Shown: in pieces, positions 13,014 to 27,034 of the stretch
How the letters are laid out: every line of letters starts with the position of its first letter
Position numbering within the stretch: position 1 is the first letter of the stretch
Assembly (NCBI RefSeq): GCF_016802725.1
Contig: NC_052679.1
Location: forward strand, 19,037,548 to 19,101,547
DNA length: 64,000 nt
Direction: 5' to 3'
Source of the DNA: Solenopsis invicta
Lineage: Eukaryota; Arthropoda; Insecta; Hymenoptera; Formicidae
Position numbers and translations under genes: made by a program
Notes under the pieces: generated by a model
Seen by the model: the letters and a program-made list of their open reading frames with translations, nothing else
Databases searched by the model: none
What the model was told of the DNA's origin: nothing

Positions 13014-16000
13014 ATTTTTGCAAACGTATTGACCAACTTAACATTGCGCCGGCCATATTCCTGGCTATCTGGGCAATGTGGTCGTCGCGAGTTGAGTTTG
13101 GCTCTGGCCTTGTGGTGAACGTAATCCCGGCTATCCGGGCAACACTGGATCCACGGGTTATCGATCGGTCTTCATATTTTTGCAAATATATTTTTACGTC
13201 CGTTGCTTCCGTGAACTGCTTCTTTTTTTTTACCTGCATTCGTCGCGAATTACTTTTCTTAGAAATTTATACACATATTCTTAGATTACGTGCATGCTTG
13301 CGAGCGTTATTTTTGAGCGAGCGTTATTTTCGAGCGAGCGTTCTTTACCAGCGTCCGTGTTACATAATGATAAGCTATTTACGTGAACTGCTTCCTTTTT
13401 TTTGATGCTTTTTTCGCAAATATTTTTGCAAACGTATTGACCAACTTAACATTGCGCCGGCCATATTCCTGGCTATCTGGGCAATGTGGTCGTCGCGAGT
13501 TGAGTTTGGCTCTGGCCTTGTGGTGAACGTAATCCCGGCTATCCGGGCAACACTGGATCCACGGGTTATCGATCGGTCTTCATATTTTTGCAAATATATT
13601 TTTACGTCCGTTGCTTCCGTGAACTGCTTCTTTTTTTTTTACCTGCATTCGTCGCGAATTACTTTTCTTAGAAATTTATACTCATATTCTCAGATTACGT
13701 GCATGCTTGCGAGCGTTATTTTTGAGCGAGCGTTATTTTCGAGCGAGCGTTCTTTACCAGCGTCCGTGTTACATAATGATAAGCTATTTACGTGAACTGC
13801 TTCCTTTTTTTTGATGCTTTTTTCGCAAATATTTTTGCAAACGTATTGACCAACTTAACATTGCGCCGGCCATATTCCTGGCTATCTGGGCAATGTGGTC
13901 GTCGCGAGTTGAGTTTGGCTCTGGCCTTGTGGTGAACGTAATCCCGGCTATCCGGGCAACACTGGATCCACGGGTTATCGATCGGTCTTCATATTTTTGC
14001 AGATATATTTTTACGTCCGTTGCTTCCGTGAACTGCTTCTTTTTTTTTTACCTGCATTCGTCGCGAATTACTTTTCTTAGAAATTTATACACATATTCTT
14101 AGATTACGTGCATGCTTGCGATCGTCGTTTTTGAGCGAGCGTTATTTTTGAGCGAGCGTTATTTTTCAGCGAGCGTTATTTTCGAGCGTGCGTTCTTTAC
14201 CCGCGTCCGTGTTACATAATGATAAGCTATTTACGTTAACTGCTTCTTTTTTTTTTAATGCTTTTTTTGCCTATATTTTTGCAAAGGTACTGACTAACTT
14301 AACATCGCGCAGGCCATAATCCCGGCTGTCCGGGCAACAAGGTCGCCGCGACTTGAGTTTGGCTCTGGCCTCGTGGTGAACGTAATCCCGGCTATCCGGG
14401 TAACACTGGATCCACAGGGTTATCCATGGGTCTTAATATTTTTGCAAATATATTTTTACGTCCGTTGCATCCGTGAACTGCTTCATTTTTTTTTCTCTGC
14501 ATTCGTCGCGAATTATTTTTCTTATAAATTTATACACATATTCTTAGATTACGTGCATGCCTGCGAACGTCGTTTTTGAGCGAGCGTTATTTTTGAGCGA
14601 GCGTTATTTTCGAGCGAGCGTTCTTTACCAGCGTCCGTGTTACATAATGATAAGCTATTTACGTGAACTGCTTCCTTTTTTTTGATGCTTTTTTCGCAAA
14701 TATTTTTGCAAACGTATTGACCAACTTAACATTGCGCCGGCCATATTCCTGGCTATCTGGGCAATGTGGTCGTCGCGAGTTGAGTTTGGCTCTGGCCTTG
14801 TGGTGAACGTAATCCCGGCTATCCGGGCAACACTGGATCCACGGGTTATCGATCGGTCTTCATATTTTTGCAGATATATTTTTACGTCCGTTGCTTCCGT
14901 GAACTGCTTCTTTTTTTTTACCTGCATTCGTCGCGAATTACTTTTCTTAGAAATTTATACACATATTCTTAGATTACGTGCATGCTTGCGATCGTCGTTT
15001 TTGAGCGAGCGTTATTTTTGAGCGAGCGTTATTTTTCAGCGAGCGTTATTTTCGAGCGTGCGTTCTTTACCCGCGTCCGTGTTACATAATGATAAGCTAT
15101 TTACGTTAACTGCTTCTTTTTTTTTTAATGCTTTTTTTGCCAATATTTTTGCAAAGGTACTGACTAACTTAACATCGCGCAGGCCATAATCCCGGCTGTC
15201 CGGGCAACAAGGTCGCCGCGACTTGAGTTTGGCTCTGGCCTCGTGGTGAACGTAATCCCGGCTATCCGGGTAACACTGGATCCACAGGGTTATCCATGGG
15301 TCTTCATATTTTTGCAAATATATTTTTACGTCCGTTGCATCCGTGAACTGCTTCATTTTTTTTTCTCTGCATTCGTCGCGAATTATTTTTCTTATAAATT
15401 TATACACATATTCTTAGATTACGTGCATGCCTGCGAACGTCGTTTTTGAGCGAGCGTTATTTTTGAGCGAGCGTTATTTTCGAGCGAGCGTTCTTTACCA
15501 GCGTCCGTGTTACATAATGATAAGCTATTTACGTGAACTGCTTCCTTTTTTTTGATGCTTTTTTCGCAAATATTTTTGCAAACGTATTGACCAACTTAAC
15601 ATTGCGCCGGCCATATTCCTGGCTATCTGGGCAATGTGGTCGTCGCGAGTTGAGTTTGGCTCTGGCCTTGTGGTGAACGTAATCCCGGCTATCCGGGCAA
15701 CACTGGATCCACGGGTTATCGATCGGTCTTCATATTTTTGCAAATATATTTTTACGTCCGTTGCTTCCGTGAACTGCTTCTTTTTTTTTTACCTGCATTC
15801 GTCGCGAATTACTTTTCTTAGACATTTATACACATATTCTTAGATTACGTGCATGCTTGCGAGCGTCGTTTTTGAGCGAGCGTTATTTTTGAGCGAGCGT
15901 TATTTTCGAGCGAGCGTTCTTTACCAGCGTCCGTGTTACATAATGATAAGCTATTTACGTGAACTGCTTCCTTTTTTTTGATGCTTTTTTCGCAAATATT

Positions 16001-19000
16001 TTTGCAAACGTATTGACCAACTTAACATTGCGCCGGCCATATTCCTGGCTATCTGGGCAATGTGGTCGTCGCGAGTTGAGTTTGGCTCTGGCCTTGTGGT
16101 GAACGTAATCCCGGCTATCCGGGCAACACTGGATCCACGGGTTATCGATCGGTCTTCATATTTTTGCAGATATATTTTTACGTCCGTTGCTTCCGTGAAC
16201 TGCTTCTTTTTATTTTTACCTGCATTCGTCGCGAATTACTTTTCTTAGACATTTATACACATATTCTCAGATTACGTGCATGCTTGCGAGCGTTATTTTT
16301 GAGCGAGCGTTATTTTCGAGCGAGCGTTCTTTACCAGCGTCCGTGTTACATAATGATAAGCTATTTACGTGAACTGCTTCCTTTTTTTTGATGCTTTTTT
16401 CGCAAATATTTTTGCAAACGTATTGACCAACTTAACATTGCGCCGGCCATATTCCTGGCTATCTGGGCAATGTGGTCGTCGCGAGTTGAGTTTGGCTCTG
16501 GCCTTGTGGTGAACGTAATCCCGGCTATCCGGGCAACACTGGATCCACGGGTTATCGATCGGTCTTCATATTTTTGCAGATATATTTTTACGTCCGTTGC
16601 TTCCGTGAACTGCTTCTTTTTTTTTTACCTGCATTCGTCGCGAATTACTTTTCTTAGAAATTTATACACATATTCTTAGATTACGTGCATGCTTGCGAGC
16701 GTTATTTTTGAGCGAGCGTTATTTTCGAGCGAGCGTTCTTTACCAGCGTCCGTGTTACATAATGATAAGCTATTTACGTGAACTGCTTCCTTTTTTTTGA
16801 TGCTTTTTTCGCAAATATTTTTGCAAACGTATTGACCAACTTAACATTGCGCCGGCCATATTCCTGGCTATCTGGGCAATGTGGTCGTCGCGAGTTGAGT
16901 TTGGCTCTGGCCTTGTGGTGAACGTAATCCCGGCTATCCGGGCAACACTGGATCCACGGGTTATCGATCGGTCTTCATATTTTTGCAAATATATTTTTAC
17001 GTCCGTTGCTTCCGTGAACTGCTTCTTTTTTTTTTACCTGCATTCGTCGCGAATTACTTTTCTTAGAAATTTATACTCATATTCTCAGATTACGTGCATG
17101 CTTGCGAGCGTTATTTTTGAGCGAGCGTTATTTTCGAGCGAGCGTTCTTTACCAGCGTCCGTGTTACATAATGATAAGCTATTTACGTGAACTGCTTCCT
17201 TTTTTTTGATGCTTTTTTCGCAAATATTTTTGCAAACGTATTGACCAACTTAACATTGCGCCGGCCATATTCCTGGCTATCTGGGCAATGTGGTCGTCGC
17301 GAGTTGAGTTTGGCTCTGGCCTTGTGGTGAACGTAATCCCGGCTATCCGGGCAACACTGGATCCACGGGTTATCGATCGGTCTTCATATTTTTGCAAATA
17401 TATTTTTACGTCCTTTGCTTCCGTGAACTGCTTCTTTTTTTTTTACCTGCATTCGTCGCGAATTACTTTTCTTAGACATTTATACACATATTCTTAGATT
17501 ACGTGCATGCTTGCGAGCGTCGTTTTTGAGCGAGCGTTATTTTTGAGCGAGCGTTATTTTCGAGCGAGCGTTCTTTACCAGCGTCCGTGTTACACAATGA
17601 TAAGCTATTTACGTGAACTGCTTCCTTTTTTTTAATGCTTTTTTCACAAATATTTTTGCAAACGTATTGACCAACTTAACATTGCGCCGGCCATATTCCT
17701 GGCTATCTGGGCAATGTGGTCGTTGCGAGTTGAGTTTGGCTCTGGCCTTGTGGTGAACGTAATCCCGGCTATCCGGGCAACACTGAATCCACGGGTTATC
17801 GATCGGTCTTCATATTTTTGCAGATATATTTTTACGTCCGTTGCTTCCGTGAACTGCTTCTTTTTTTTTTACCTGCATTCGTCGCGAATTACTTTTCTTA
17901 GAAATTTATACACATATTCTTAGATTACGTGCATGCTTGCGATCGTCGTTTTTGAGCGAGCGTTATTTTTGAGCGAGCGTTATTTTCGAGCGTGCGTTCT
18001 TTACCCGCGTCCGTGTTACATAATGATAAGCTATTTACGTTAACTGCTTCTTTTTTTTTTAATGCTTTTTTTGCCTATATTTTTGCAAAGGTACTGACTA
18101 ACTTAACATCGCGCAGGCCATAATCCCGGCTGTCCGGGCAACAAGGTCGCCGCGACTTGAGTTTGGCTCTGGCCTCGTGGTGAACGTAATCCCGGCTATC
18201 CGGGTAACACTGGATCCACAGGGTTATCCATGGGTCTTAATATTTTTGCAAATATATTTTTACGTCCGTTGCATCCGTGAACTGCTTCATTTTTTTTTCT
18301 CTGCATTCGTCGCGAATTATTTTTCTTATAAATTTATACACATATTCTTAGATTACGTGCATGCCTGCGAACGTCGTTTTCGAGCGAGCGTTATTTTTGA
18401 GCGAGCGTTATTTTCGAGCGAGCGTTCTTTACCAGCGTCCGTGTTACATAATGATAAGCTATTTACGTGAACTGCTTCCTTTTTTTTGATGCTTTTTTCG
18501 CAAATATTTTTGCAAACGTATTGACCAACTTAACATTGCGCCGGCCATATTCCTGGCTATCTGGGCAATGTGGTCGTCGCGAGTTGAGTTTGGCTCTGGC
18601 CTTGTGGTGAACGTAATCCCGGCTATCCGGGCAACACTGGATCCACGGGTTATCGATCGGTCTTCATATTTTTGCAAATATATTTTTACGTCCGTTGCTT
18701 CCGTGAACTGCTTCTTTTTTTTTACCTGCATTCGTCGCGAATTACTTTTCTTAGAAATTTATAGACATATTCTTAGATTACGTGCATGCTTGCGAGCGTT
18801 ATTTTTGAGCGAGCGTTATTTTCGAGCGAGCGTTCTTTACCAGCGTCCGTGTTACATAATGATAAGCTATTTACGTGAACTGCTTCCTTTTTTTTGATGC
18901 TTTTTTCGCAAATATTTTTGCAAACGTATTGACCAACTTAACATTGCGCCGGCCATATTCCTGGCTATCTGGGCAATGTGGTCGTCGCGAGTTGAGTTTG

Positions 19001-22000
19001 GCTCTGGCCTTGTGGTGAACGTAATCCCGGCTATCCGGGCAACACTGGATCCACGGGTTATCGATCGGTCTTCATATTTTTGCAAATATATTTTTACGTC
19101 CGTTGCTTCCGTGAACTGCTTCTTTTTTTTTTACCTGCATTCGTCGCGAATTACTTTTCTTAGAAATTTATACTCATATTCTCAGATTACGTGCATGCTT
19201 GCGAGCGTTATTTTTGAGCGAGCGTTATTTTCGAGCGAGCGTTCTTTACCAGCGTCCGTGTTACATAATGATAAGCTATTTACGTGAACTGCTTCCTTTT
19301 TTTTGATGCTTTTTTCGCAAATATTTTTGCAAACGTATTGACCAACTTAACATTGCGCCGGCCATATTCCTGGCTATCTGGGCAATGTGGTCGTCGCGAG
19401 TTGAGTTTGGCTCTGGCCTTGTGGTGAACGTAATCCCGGCTATCCGGGCAACACTGGATCCACGGGTTATCGATCGGTCTTCATATTTTTGCAGATATAT
19501 TTTTACGTCCGTTGCTTCCGTGAACTGCTTCTTTTTTTTTTACCTGCATTCGTCGCGAATTACTTTTCTTAGAAATTTATACACATATTCTTAGATTACG
19601 TGCATGCTTGCGATCGTCGTTTTTGAGCGAGCGTTATTTTTGAGCGAGCGTTATTTTTCAGCGAGCGTTATTTTCGAGCGTGCGTTCTTTACCCGCGTCC
19701 GTGTTACATAATGATAAGCTATTTACGTTAACTGCTTCTTTTTTTTTTAATGCTTTTTTTGCCTATATTTTTGCAAAGGTACTGACTAACTTAACATCGC
19801 GCAGGCCATAATCCCGGCCGTCCGGGCAACAAGGTCGCCGCGACTTGAGTTTGGCTCTGGCCTCGTGGTGAACGTAATCCTGGCTATCCGGGTAACACTG
19901 GATCCACAGGGTTATCCATGGGTCTTAATATTTTTGCAAATATATTTTTACGTCCGTTGCATCCGTGAACTGCTTCATTTTTTTTTCTCTGCATTCGTCG
20001 CGAATTATTTTTCTTATAAATTTATACACATATTCTTAGATTACGTGCATGCCTGCGAACGTCGTTTTTGAGCGAGCGTTATTTTTGAGCGAGCGTTATT
20101 TTCGAGCGAGCGTTCTTTACCAGCGTCCGTGTTACACAATGATAAGCTATTTACGTGAACTGCTTCCTTTTTTTTAATGCTTTTTTCACAAATATTTTTG
20201 CAAACGTATTGACCAACTTAACATTGCGCCGGCCATATTCCTGGCTATCTGGGCAATGTGGTCGTTGCGAGTTGAGTTTGGCTCTGGCCTTGTGGTGAAC
20301 GTAATCCCGGCTATCCGGGCAACACTGGATCCACGGGTTATCGATCGGTCTTCATATTTTTGCAAATATATTTTTACGTCCGTTGCTTCCGTGAACTGCT
20401 TCTTTTTATTTTTACCTGCATTCGTCGCGAATTACTTTTCTTAGACATTTATACACATATTCTTAGATTACGTGCATGCTTGCGAGCGTTATTTTTGAGC
20501 GAGCGTTATTTTCGAGCGAGCGTTCTTTACCAGCGTCCGTGTTACATAATGATAAGCTATTTACGTGAACTGCTTCCTTTTTTTTAATGCTTTTTTCGCA
20601 AATATTTTTGCAAACGTATTGACCAACTTAACATTGCGCCGGCCATATTCCTGGCTATCTGGGCAATGTGGTCGTCGCGAGTTGAGTTTGGCTCTGGCCT
20701 TGTGGTGAACGTAATCCCGGCTATCCGGGCAACACTGGATCCACGGGTTATCGATCGGTCTTCATATTTTTGCAGATATATTTTTACGTCCGTTGCTTCC
20801 GTGAACTGCTTCTTTTTTCTTTACCTGCATTCGTCGCGAATTACTTTTCTTAGAAATTTATACACATATTCTTAGATTACGTGCATGCTTGCGATCGTCG
20901 TTTTTGAGCGAGCGTTATTTTTGAGCGAGCGTTATTTTTCAGCGAGCGTTATTTTCGAGCGTGCGTTCTTTACCCGCGTCCGTGTTACATAATGATAAGC
21001 TATTTACGTTAACTGCTTCTTTTTTTTTTAATGCTTTTTTTGCGAATAATTTTGCAAAGGTACTGACTAACTTAACATCGCGCAGGCCATAATCCCGGCT
21101 GTCCGGGCAACAAGGTCGCCGCGACTTGAGTTTGGCTCTGGCCTCGTGGTGAACGTAATCCCGGCTATCCGGGTAACACTGGATCCACAGGGTTATCCAT
21201 GGGTCTTCATATTTTTGCAAATATATTTTTACGTCCGTTGCATCCGTGAACTGCTTCATTTTTTTTTCTCTGCATTCGTCGCGAATTATTTTTCTTATAA
21301 ATTTATACACATATTCTTAGATTACGTGCATGCCTGCGAACGTCGTTTTTGAGCGAGCGTTATTCTTGAGCGAGCGTTATTTTCGAGCGAGCGTTATTTT
21401 CGAGCGAGCGTTCTTTACCAGCGTCCGTGTTACATAATGATAAGCTATTTACGTGAACTGCTTCCTTTTTTTTGATGCTTTTTTCGCAAATATTTTTGCA
21501 AACGTATTGACCAACTTAACATTGCGCCGGCCATATTCCTGGCTATCTGGGCAATGTGGTCGTCGCGAGTTGAGTTTGGCTCTGGCCTTGTGGTGAACGT
21601 AATCCCGGCTATCCGGGCAACACTGGATCCACGGGTTATCGATCGGTCTTCATATTTTTGCAGATATATTTTTACGTCCGTTGCTTCCGTGAACTGCTTC
21701 TTTTTTTTTTACCTGCATTCGTCGCGAATTACTTTTCTTAGAAATTTATACACATATTCTTAGATTACGTGCATGCTTGCGATCGTCGTTTTTGAGCGAG
21801 CGTTATTTTTGAGCGAGCGTTATTTTTCAGCGAGCGTTATTTTCGAGCGTGCGTTCTTTACCCGCGTCCGTGTTACATAATGATAAGCTATTTACGTTAA
21901 CTGCTTCTTTTTTTTTTAATGCTTTTTTTGCCAATATTTTTGCAAAGGTACTGACTAACTTAACATCGCGCAGGCCATAATCCCGGCTGTCCGGGCAACA

Positions 22001-24290
22001 AGGTCGCCGCGACTTGAGTTTGGCTCTGGCCTCGTGGTGAACGTAATCCCGGCTATCCGGGTAACACTGGATCCACAGGGTTATCCATGGGTCTTAATAT
22101 TTTTGCAAATATATTTTTACGTCCGTTGCATCCGTGAACTGCTTCATTTTTTTTTCTCTGCATTCGTCGCGAATTATTTTTCTTATAAATTTATACACAT
22201 ATTCTTAGATTACGTGCATGCCTGCGAACGTCGTTTTTGAGCGAGCGTTATTTTTGAGCGAGCGTTATTTTCGAGCGAGCGTTCTTTACCAGCGTCCGTG
22301 TTACATAATGATAAGCTATTTACGTGAACTGCTTCCTTTTTTTTTGATGCTTTTTTCACAAATATTTTTGCAAACGTATTGACCAACTTAACATTGCGCC
22401 GGCCATATTCCTGGCTATCTGGGCAATGTGGTCGTCGCGAGTTGAGTTTGGCTCTGGCCTTGTGGTGAACGTAATCCCGGCTATCCGGGCAACACTGGAT
22501 CCACGGGTTATCGATCGGTCTTCATATTTTTGCAAATATATTTTTACGTCCTTTGCTTCCGTGAACTGCTTCTTTTTTTTTTACCTGCATTCGTCGCGAA
22601 TTACTTTTCTTAGACATTTATACACATATTCTTAGATTACGTGCATGCTTGCGAGCGTCGTTTTTGAGCGAGCGTTATTTTTGAGCGAGCGTTCTTTACC
22701 AGCGTCCGTGTTACATAATGATAAGCTATTTACGTGAACTGCTTCCTTTTTTTTAATGCTTTTTTCGCAAATATTTTTGCAAACGTATTGACCAACTTAA
22801 CATTGCGCCGGCCATATTCCTGGCTATCTGGGCAATGTGGTCGTCGCGAGTTGAGTTTGGCTCTGGCCTTGTGGTGAACGTAATCCCGGCTATCCGGGCA
22901 ACACTGGATCCACGGGTTATCGATCGGTCTTCATATTTTTGCAGATATATTTTTACGTCCGTTGCTTCCGTGAACTGCTTCTTTTTTTTTACCTGCATTC
23001 GTCGCGAATTACTTTTCTTAGAAATTTATACACATATTCTTAGATTACGTGCATGCTTGCGATCGTCGTTTTTGAGCGAGCGTTATTTTTGAGCGAGCGT
23101 TATTTTTCAGCGAGCGTTATTTTCGAGCGTGCGTTCTTTACCCGCGTCCGTGTTACATAATGATAAGCTATTTACGTTAACTGCTTCTTTTTTTTTTAAT
23201 GCTTTTTTTGCGAATATTTTTGCAAAGGTACTGACTAACTTAACATCGCGCAGGCCATAATCCCGGCTGTCCGGGCAACAAGGTCGCCGCGACTTGAGTT
23301 TGGCTCTGGCCTCGTGGTGAACGTAATCCCGGCTATCCGGGTAACACTGGATCCACAGGGTTATCCATGGGTCTTCATATTTTTGCAAATATATTTTTAC
23401 GTCCGTTGCATCCGTGAACTGCTTCATTTTTTTTTCTCTGCATTCGTCGCGAATTATTTTTCTTATAAATTTATACACATATTCTTAGATTACGTGCATG
23501 CCTGCGAGCGTCGTTTTTGAGCGAGCGTTATTTTCGAGCGAGCGTTCTTTACCAGCGTCCGTGTTACATAATGATAAGCTATTTACGTGAACTGCTTCCT
23601 TTTTTTTAATGCTTTTTTCGCAAATATTTTTGCAAACGTATTGACCAACTTAACATTGCGCCGGCCATATTCCTGGCTATCTGGGCAATGTGGTCGTCGC
23701 GAGTTGAGTTTGGCTCTGGCCTTGTGGTGAACGTAATCCCGGCTATCCGGGCAACACTGAATCCACGGGTTATCGATCGGTCTTCATATTTTTGCAAATA
23801 TATTTTTACGTCCGTTGCATCCGTGAACTGCTTCATTTTTTTTTCTCTGCATTCGTCGCGAATTATTTTTCTTATAAATTTATACACATATTCTTAGATT
23901 ACGTGCATGCCTGCGAGCGTCGTTTTTGAGCGAGCGTTATTTTCGGGAGAGCGTTCTTTACCAGCGTCCGTGTTACATAATGATAAGCTTTTTACCTTAA
24001 CTGCTTCTTCTTTTTTTAATGCTTTTCTTGCGAATATTTTTGCAAAGGTACTGACTAACTTAACATCGCGCAGGCCATAATCCCGGCTGTCCGGGCAACA
24101 AGGTCGCCGCGACTTGAGTTTGGCTCTGGCCTCGTGGTGAACGTAATCCCGGCTATCCGGGTAACACTGGATCCACAGGGTTATCCATGGGTCTTCATAT
24201 TTTTGCAAATATATTTTTACGTCCGTTGCATCCGTGAACTGCTTCATTTTTTTTCTCTGCATTCGTCGCGAATTATTTTTCTTAGACATT
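13014..24290. repeat. Satellite array, block 2 (type A and B monomers)
   Basis: About 27 tandem monomers of the same satellite as block 1, same orientation. Type B copies (GGCAACAAGGTCGCCGCGAC and CACAGGGTTATCCATGGG) have their landmark near 14410, 15276, 18212, 19902, 21183, 22069, 23349 and 24169; the rest are type A. Type B copies are usually preceded by an A copy with the longer 17-bp minisatellite (GATCGTCG...TTTTTCAGCGAGCG). The copy at about 23610-23900 has an A head (CGGGTTATCGATCGG) and a B tail (TTCTCTGCATTCG, CTTATAAATTT), so it is a recombinant. Long blocks recur in the same monomer order, pointing to higher-order duplication. Confidence 0.97.
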
Positions 24291-24650
24291 TATACACATA
24301 TTCTTAGATTACGTGCATGCTTGCGAGCGTTATTTTTGTGCGAGCGTTATTTTCGGTGAGCGTTCTTTACCAGCGTGCGCTTTACATATTCTTAAGTTGC
24401 TTACGTTAATTACTTTCTTTTCTCGAATGCGTTTTTCGCGAATATTTTTGCAAACGTATTGACCAACTTAACATTGCGCCGGCCATATTCCTGGCTATCT
24501 AGGCAACGTGGTCGTCGCGAGTTGAGTTTTGCTCTGGCCTTGTGGTGAACGTTATCCCGGCTGTCCGGGCAACACTGGATCCATGGGTTATCGGTGGGTT
24601 TTCATGTTTTTGCAAATATATTTATGTGTCCGTGTCGTGCGTAAATTGCT
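24291..24650. repeat. Decayed edge monomer of the satellite array
   Basis: The final monomer is recognisable (ATTGCGCCGGCCATATTCC, CTCTGGCCTTGTGGTGAACG, GGATCCATGGGTTATCGG) but carries many more substitutions than interior copies, for example TTTTCTCGAATGCG in place of the poly-T/ATGC block. It fades into AT-rich DNA by about 24700. Higher divergence at the array edge is expected when homogenisation by unequal exchange is weakest there. Confidence 0.85.
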
Positions 24651-27034
24651 TTTTTTTATGTTTTATTTGTCATAAAAATTTTTTTTTATTATAAATTTGT
24701 ACATATATTTATACGCAGAATGCGTGCTTTTTGTCGAATCGCCGTTTTTGAACGTTGCTTTACCTGCATGTCTTATTTTTGTTTTTTTTTACATGTTTGC
24801 ACAAATGAAAAATTTTTTTTGTTACTATCTGTTTTTCTTTGTCTATATTTGTTGTCTTAACTATAATTTTTTGTATTGTAGCAAAACGATTTGCTGTTCC
24901 TAATTTATTAGTAAAGTTGCAAAACGTGCTTGTCTATCACATCGTATAGCAATTTAGAAATAATTATCTTTACTATAGTAAACCTATATGTTATGATACC
25001 TGTGTAATATACTTGATAGCTAATTAATGTTGTTATGTAAATTAATTTAGCTACAGATTATATTTTCGATATAATACATGTTTTCTGTACCTAAATTTAT
25101 ATATCCGGTAACGAAACTGTGTCAACTAAAATCACATATAAGATTAATTCTATTATATTACGACATAATTTAAATACGCAATTTTTAGCTATGTGAGCTA
25201 CTGTTTTCTGTATGCTGTTATAATATTATTGTTTTTGATATTTGTTATATTTTTTAATTTGAACATAGGTTATAATTAAATTTAATTAAAATCGAATATA
25301 TCTATTTTCATGAAAATTTTATTATAAACGTTGATATATTTTATACAAAATACGGAACACAGTTTATATAAACAAATATATTTAGTAATAGAATCTCGAA
25401 TTTTATAAAATTTATAATTAAGTACTAAGGATGATCAGATATTTTAATTTAACTATGTTATCTGTTATTTAGTTGGTTATGACTCCGAAGCAGAGTTTAC
25501 GTTTGAATTTTTGTTGAATATACAAGTAATTTTTCTTTATGTCTTATGTGTTTTTTTTATTCATTACTAACCTCGCCCTACTCTCATTAGCCTTTGTACT
25601 TAATTCTAAATTTATACTATTTATAGTATTTATATTATCTCACGTTTCATTTTATTCTTTGTAAAACCGGTTTATTAATCTATTAAATAGGTATACTGTA
25701 AAATTGTTGAAATTGGCTCTTTATGATACAGTAAAAATTATGTAATGTATAGTAACTTGTTATATCTAAAATAAACTTTTAATGTACATTTTTATATTTC
25801 TTATATCGATATTTCTTGTCATTTTTGTCAATTGTCATTTTCGAAATAACAATGTTTTAATTGTATCTTGATTTTATTTCTTATATTATTTGTTATTATG
25901 TATTTAGACTAGGTGGTAACCACTCTTGAATTCCGGTGTACAATCTGTTAGAAGTCCTTTGAAGTTTATTGAATTCCTCGAAGTCGATTAAGTCCGGTGA
26001 AGTCCGTCGTAGTCTGATAAAGTCCGTTATAATTTGATAAATTTTTTTGTGTTATGTCATGAAATTTTGGTTGTCATTATGAATTTTTGGTCAGTTAATC
26101 AGTTATTAGACAAAGATTTTTGATGACCCTTTTTTAGGGATATCTCTTAGTAATTGCAGTAAATTCCATTGTTTTCCGGCGAAAGTTTGATGAAGTCCAT
26201 TGTAGTCCGTACTTCAGTGTACATTTATGTTCTGAGTGATTACCCCCTTGTATTTAGACAATTTCAATTTAACAACCTAATTAAATAACCTATTTTAATT
26301 TAACAATCTAATTTAACAACCTATTTATCTTTCCCTATGTATTGAACTGTTTTTATTAAGATCTAAAATATTAAATAAACTTTTTCCGAAGAATGTTATT
26401 TTTTCTAATAATAAATAAATTTTACGTTTTTTTTTAATTTGAAAATCCTATTATTTTTTATTATATTTTAAGCAAGTTATATAATCATTAAAATCTATTC
26501 TCTCTGCCGGGACTGCAGTCTGTGTGCCACAGGCGGATCTTTAACCGTGAGGACCGCTCCTTTAGTTTATTATTATTATTATTATTCTCGCTGCCATGCA
26601 TAACGCTACGCATAATGCCGTCGCCGTGCGACATCGCTTTTGCCATATCTATATTTTTGGTTGGCCGAATAATTATAATATGATGTAGATTTTACTTACT
26701 AGATAAACATCGCGAAAACATCCATTCCCAATCCGATTTATCTCAACGTTATCACGTTCTGCAAATGAAGAAGCACAATTAATATGACGAAAGGGCAGTT
26801 AATCGATACAGCACATGACAGCGGTATATGTCGTTTGAATGAGAATTAAAAAATACGCCTTCAAAAAAATTATAATGCGATATCTATATATATTACTCGT
26901 ATCAGTTAAATGATCCGCGATGTTACTCATTCTGGAGTCGGTCCGCCCCACATCTGCCGTTCTGAAAAGAATACACAAGTGCAATTACTGGCGTGAGGCA
27001 GTTTCATTTCCCGCGTGGTCAATTTTGACCGCGC
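24651..27034. other. AT-rich intergenic DNA
   Basis: Very AT-rich, with many stop codons in all frames and no splice-compatible coding blocks. It holds poly-T/poly-A tracts, an ATT microsatellite at about 26568-26586, and the degenerate GAAGTCC repeat listed separately. A short GC-richer patch lies at about 26505-26640. No gene seen. Confidence 0.8.
25940..26215. repeat. Degenerate GAAGTCC/TAGTCCG short repeat
   Basis: The words GAAGTCC, TAAGTCCG, GTAGTC and AAAGTCCG recur every 12-14 bases at about 25948-26035 and again at about 26185-26215. The spacing suggests a decayed minisatellite with a unit near 13 bp, of the form TGAAGTCCGTTGT. It is not long or regular enough to be called a satellite. 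Confidence 0.5.

Noticed and set aside
288..24289. Recurrent open frames on both strands of the satellite (peptides starting MWSSRVEFGSGLVV on +, MQVKKKKQFTEATD on -)
   Set aside because: They recur only because the monomer recurs, overlap each other on opposite strands, change ends with single-base poly-T length changes, and show no family motif or splice context. They are not genes.
201..24650. CRISPR-like or phage-like repeat array
   Set aside because: Monomers are about 409 bp and contiguous, with no short-repeat/unique-spacer structure. The surrounding genes are eukaryotic with introns.
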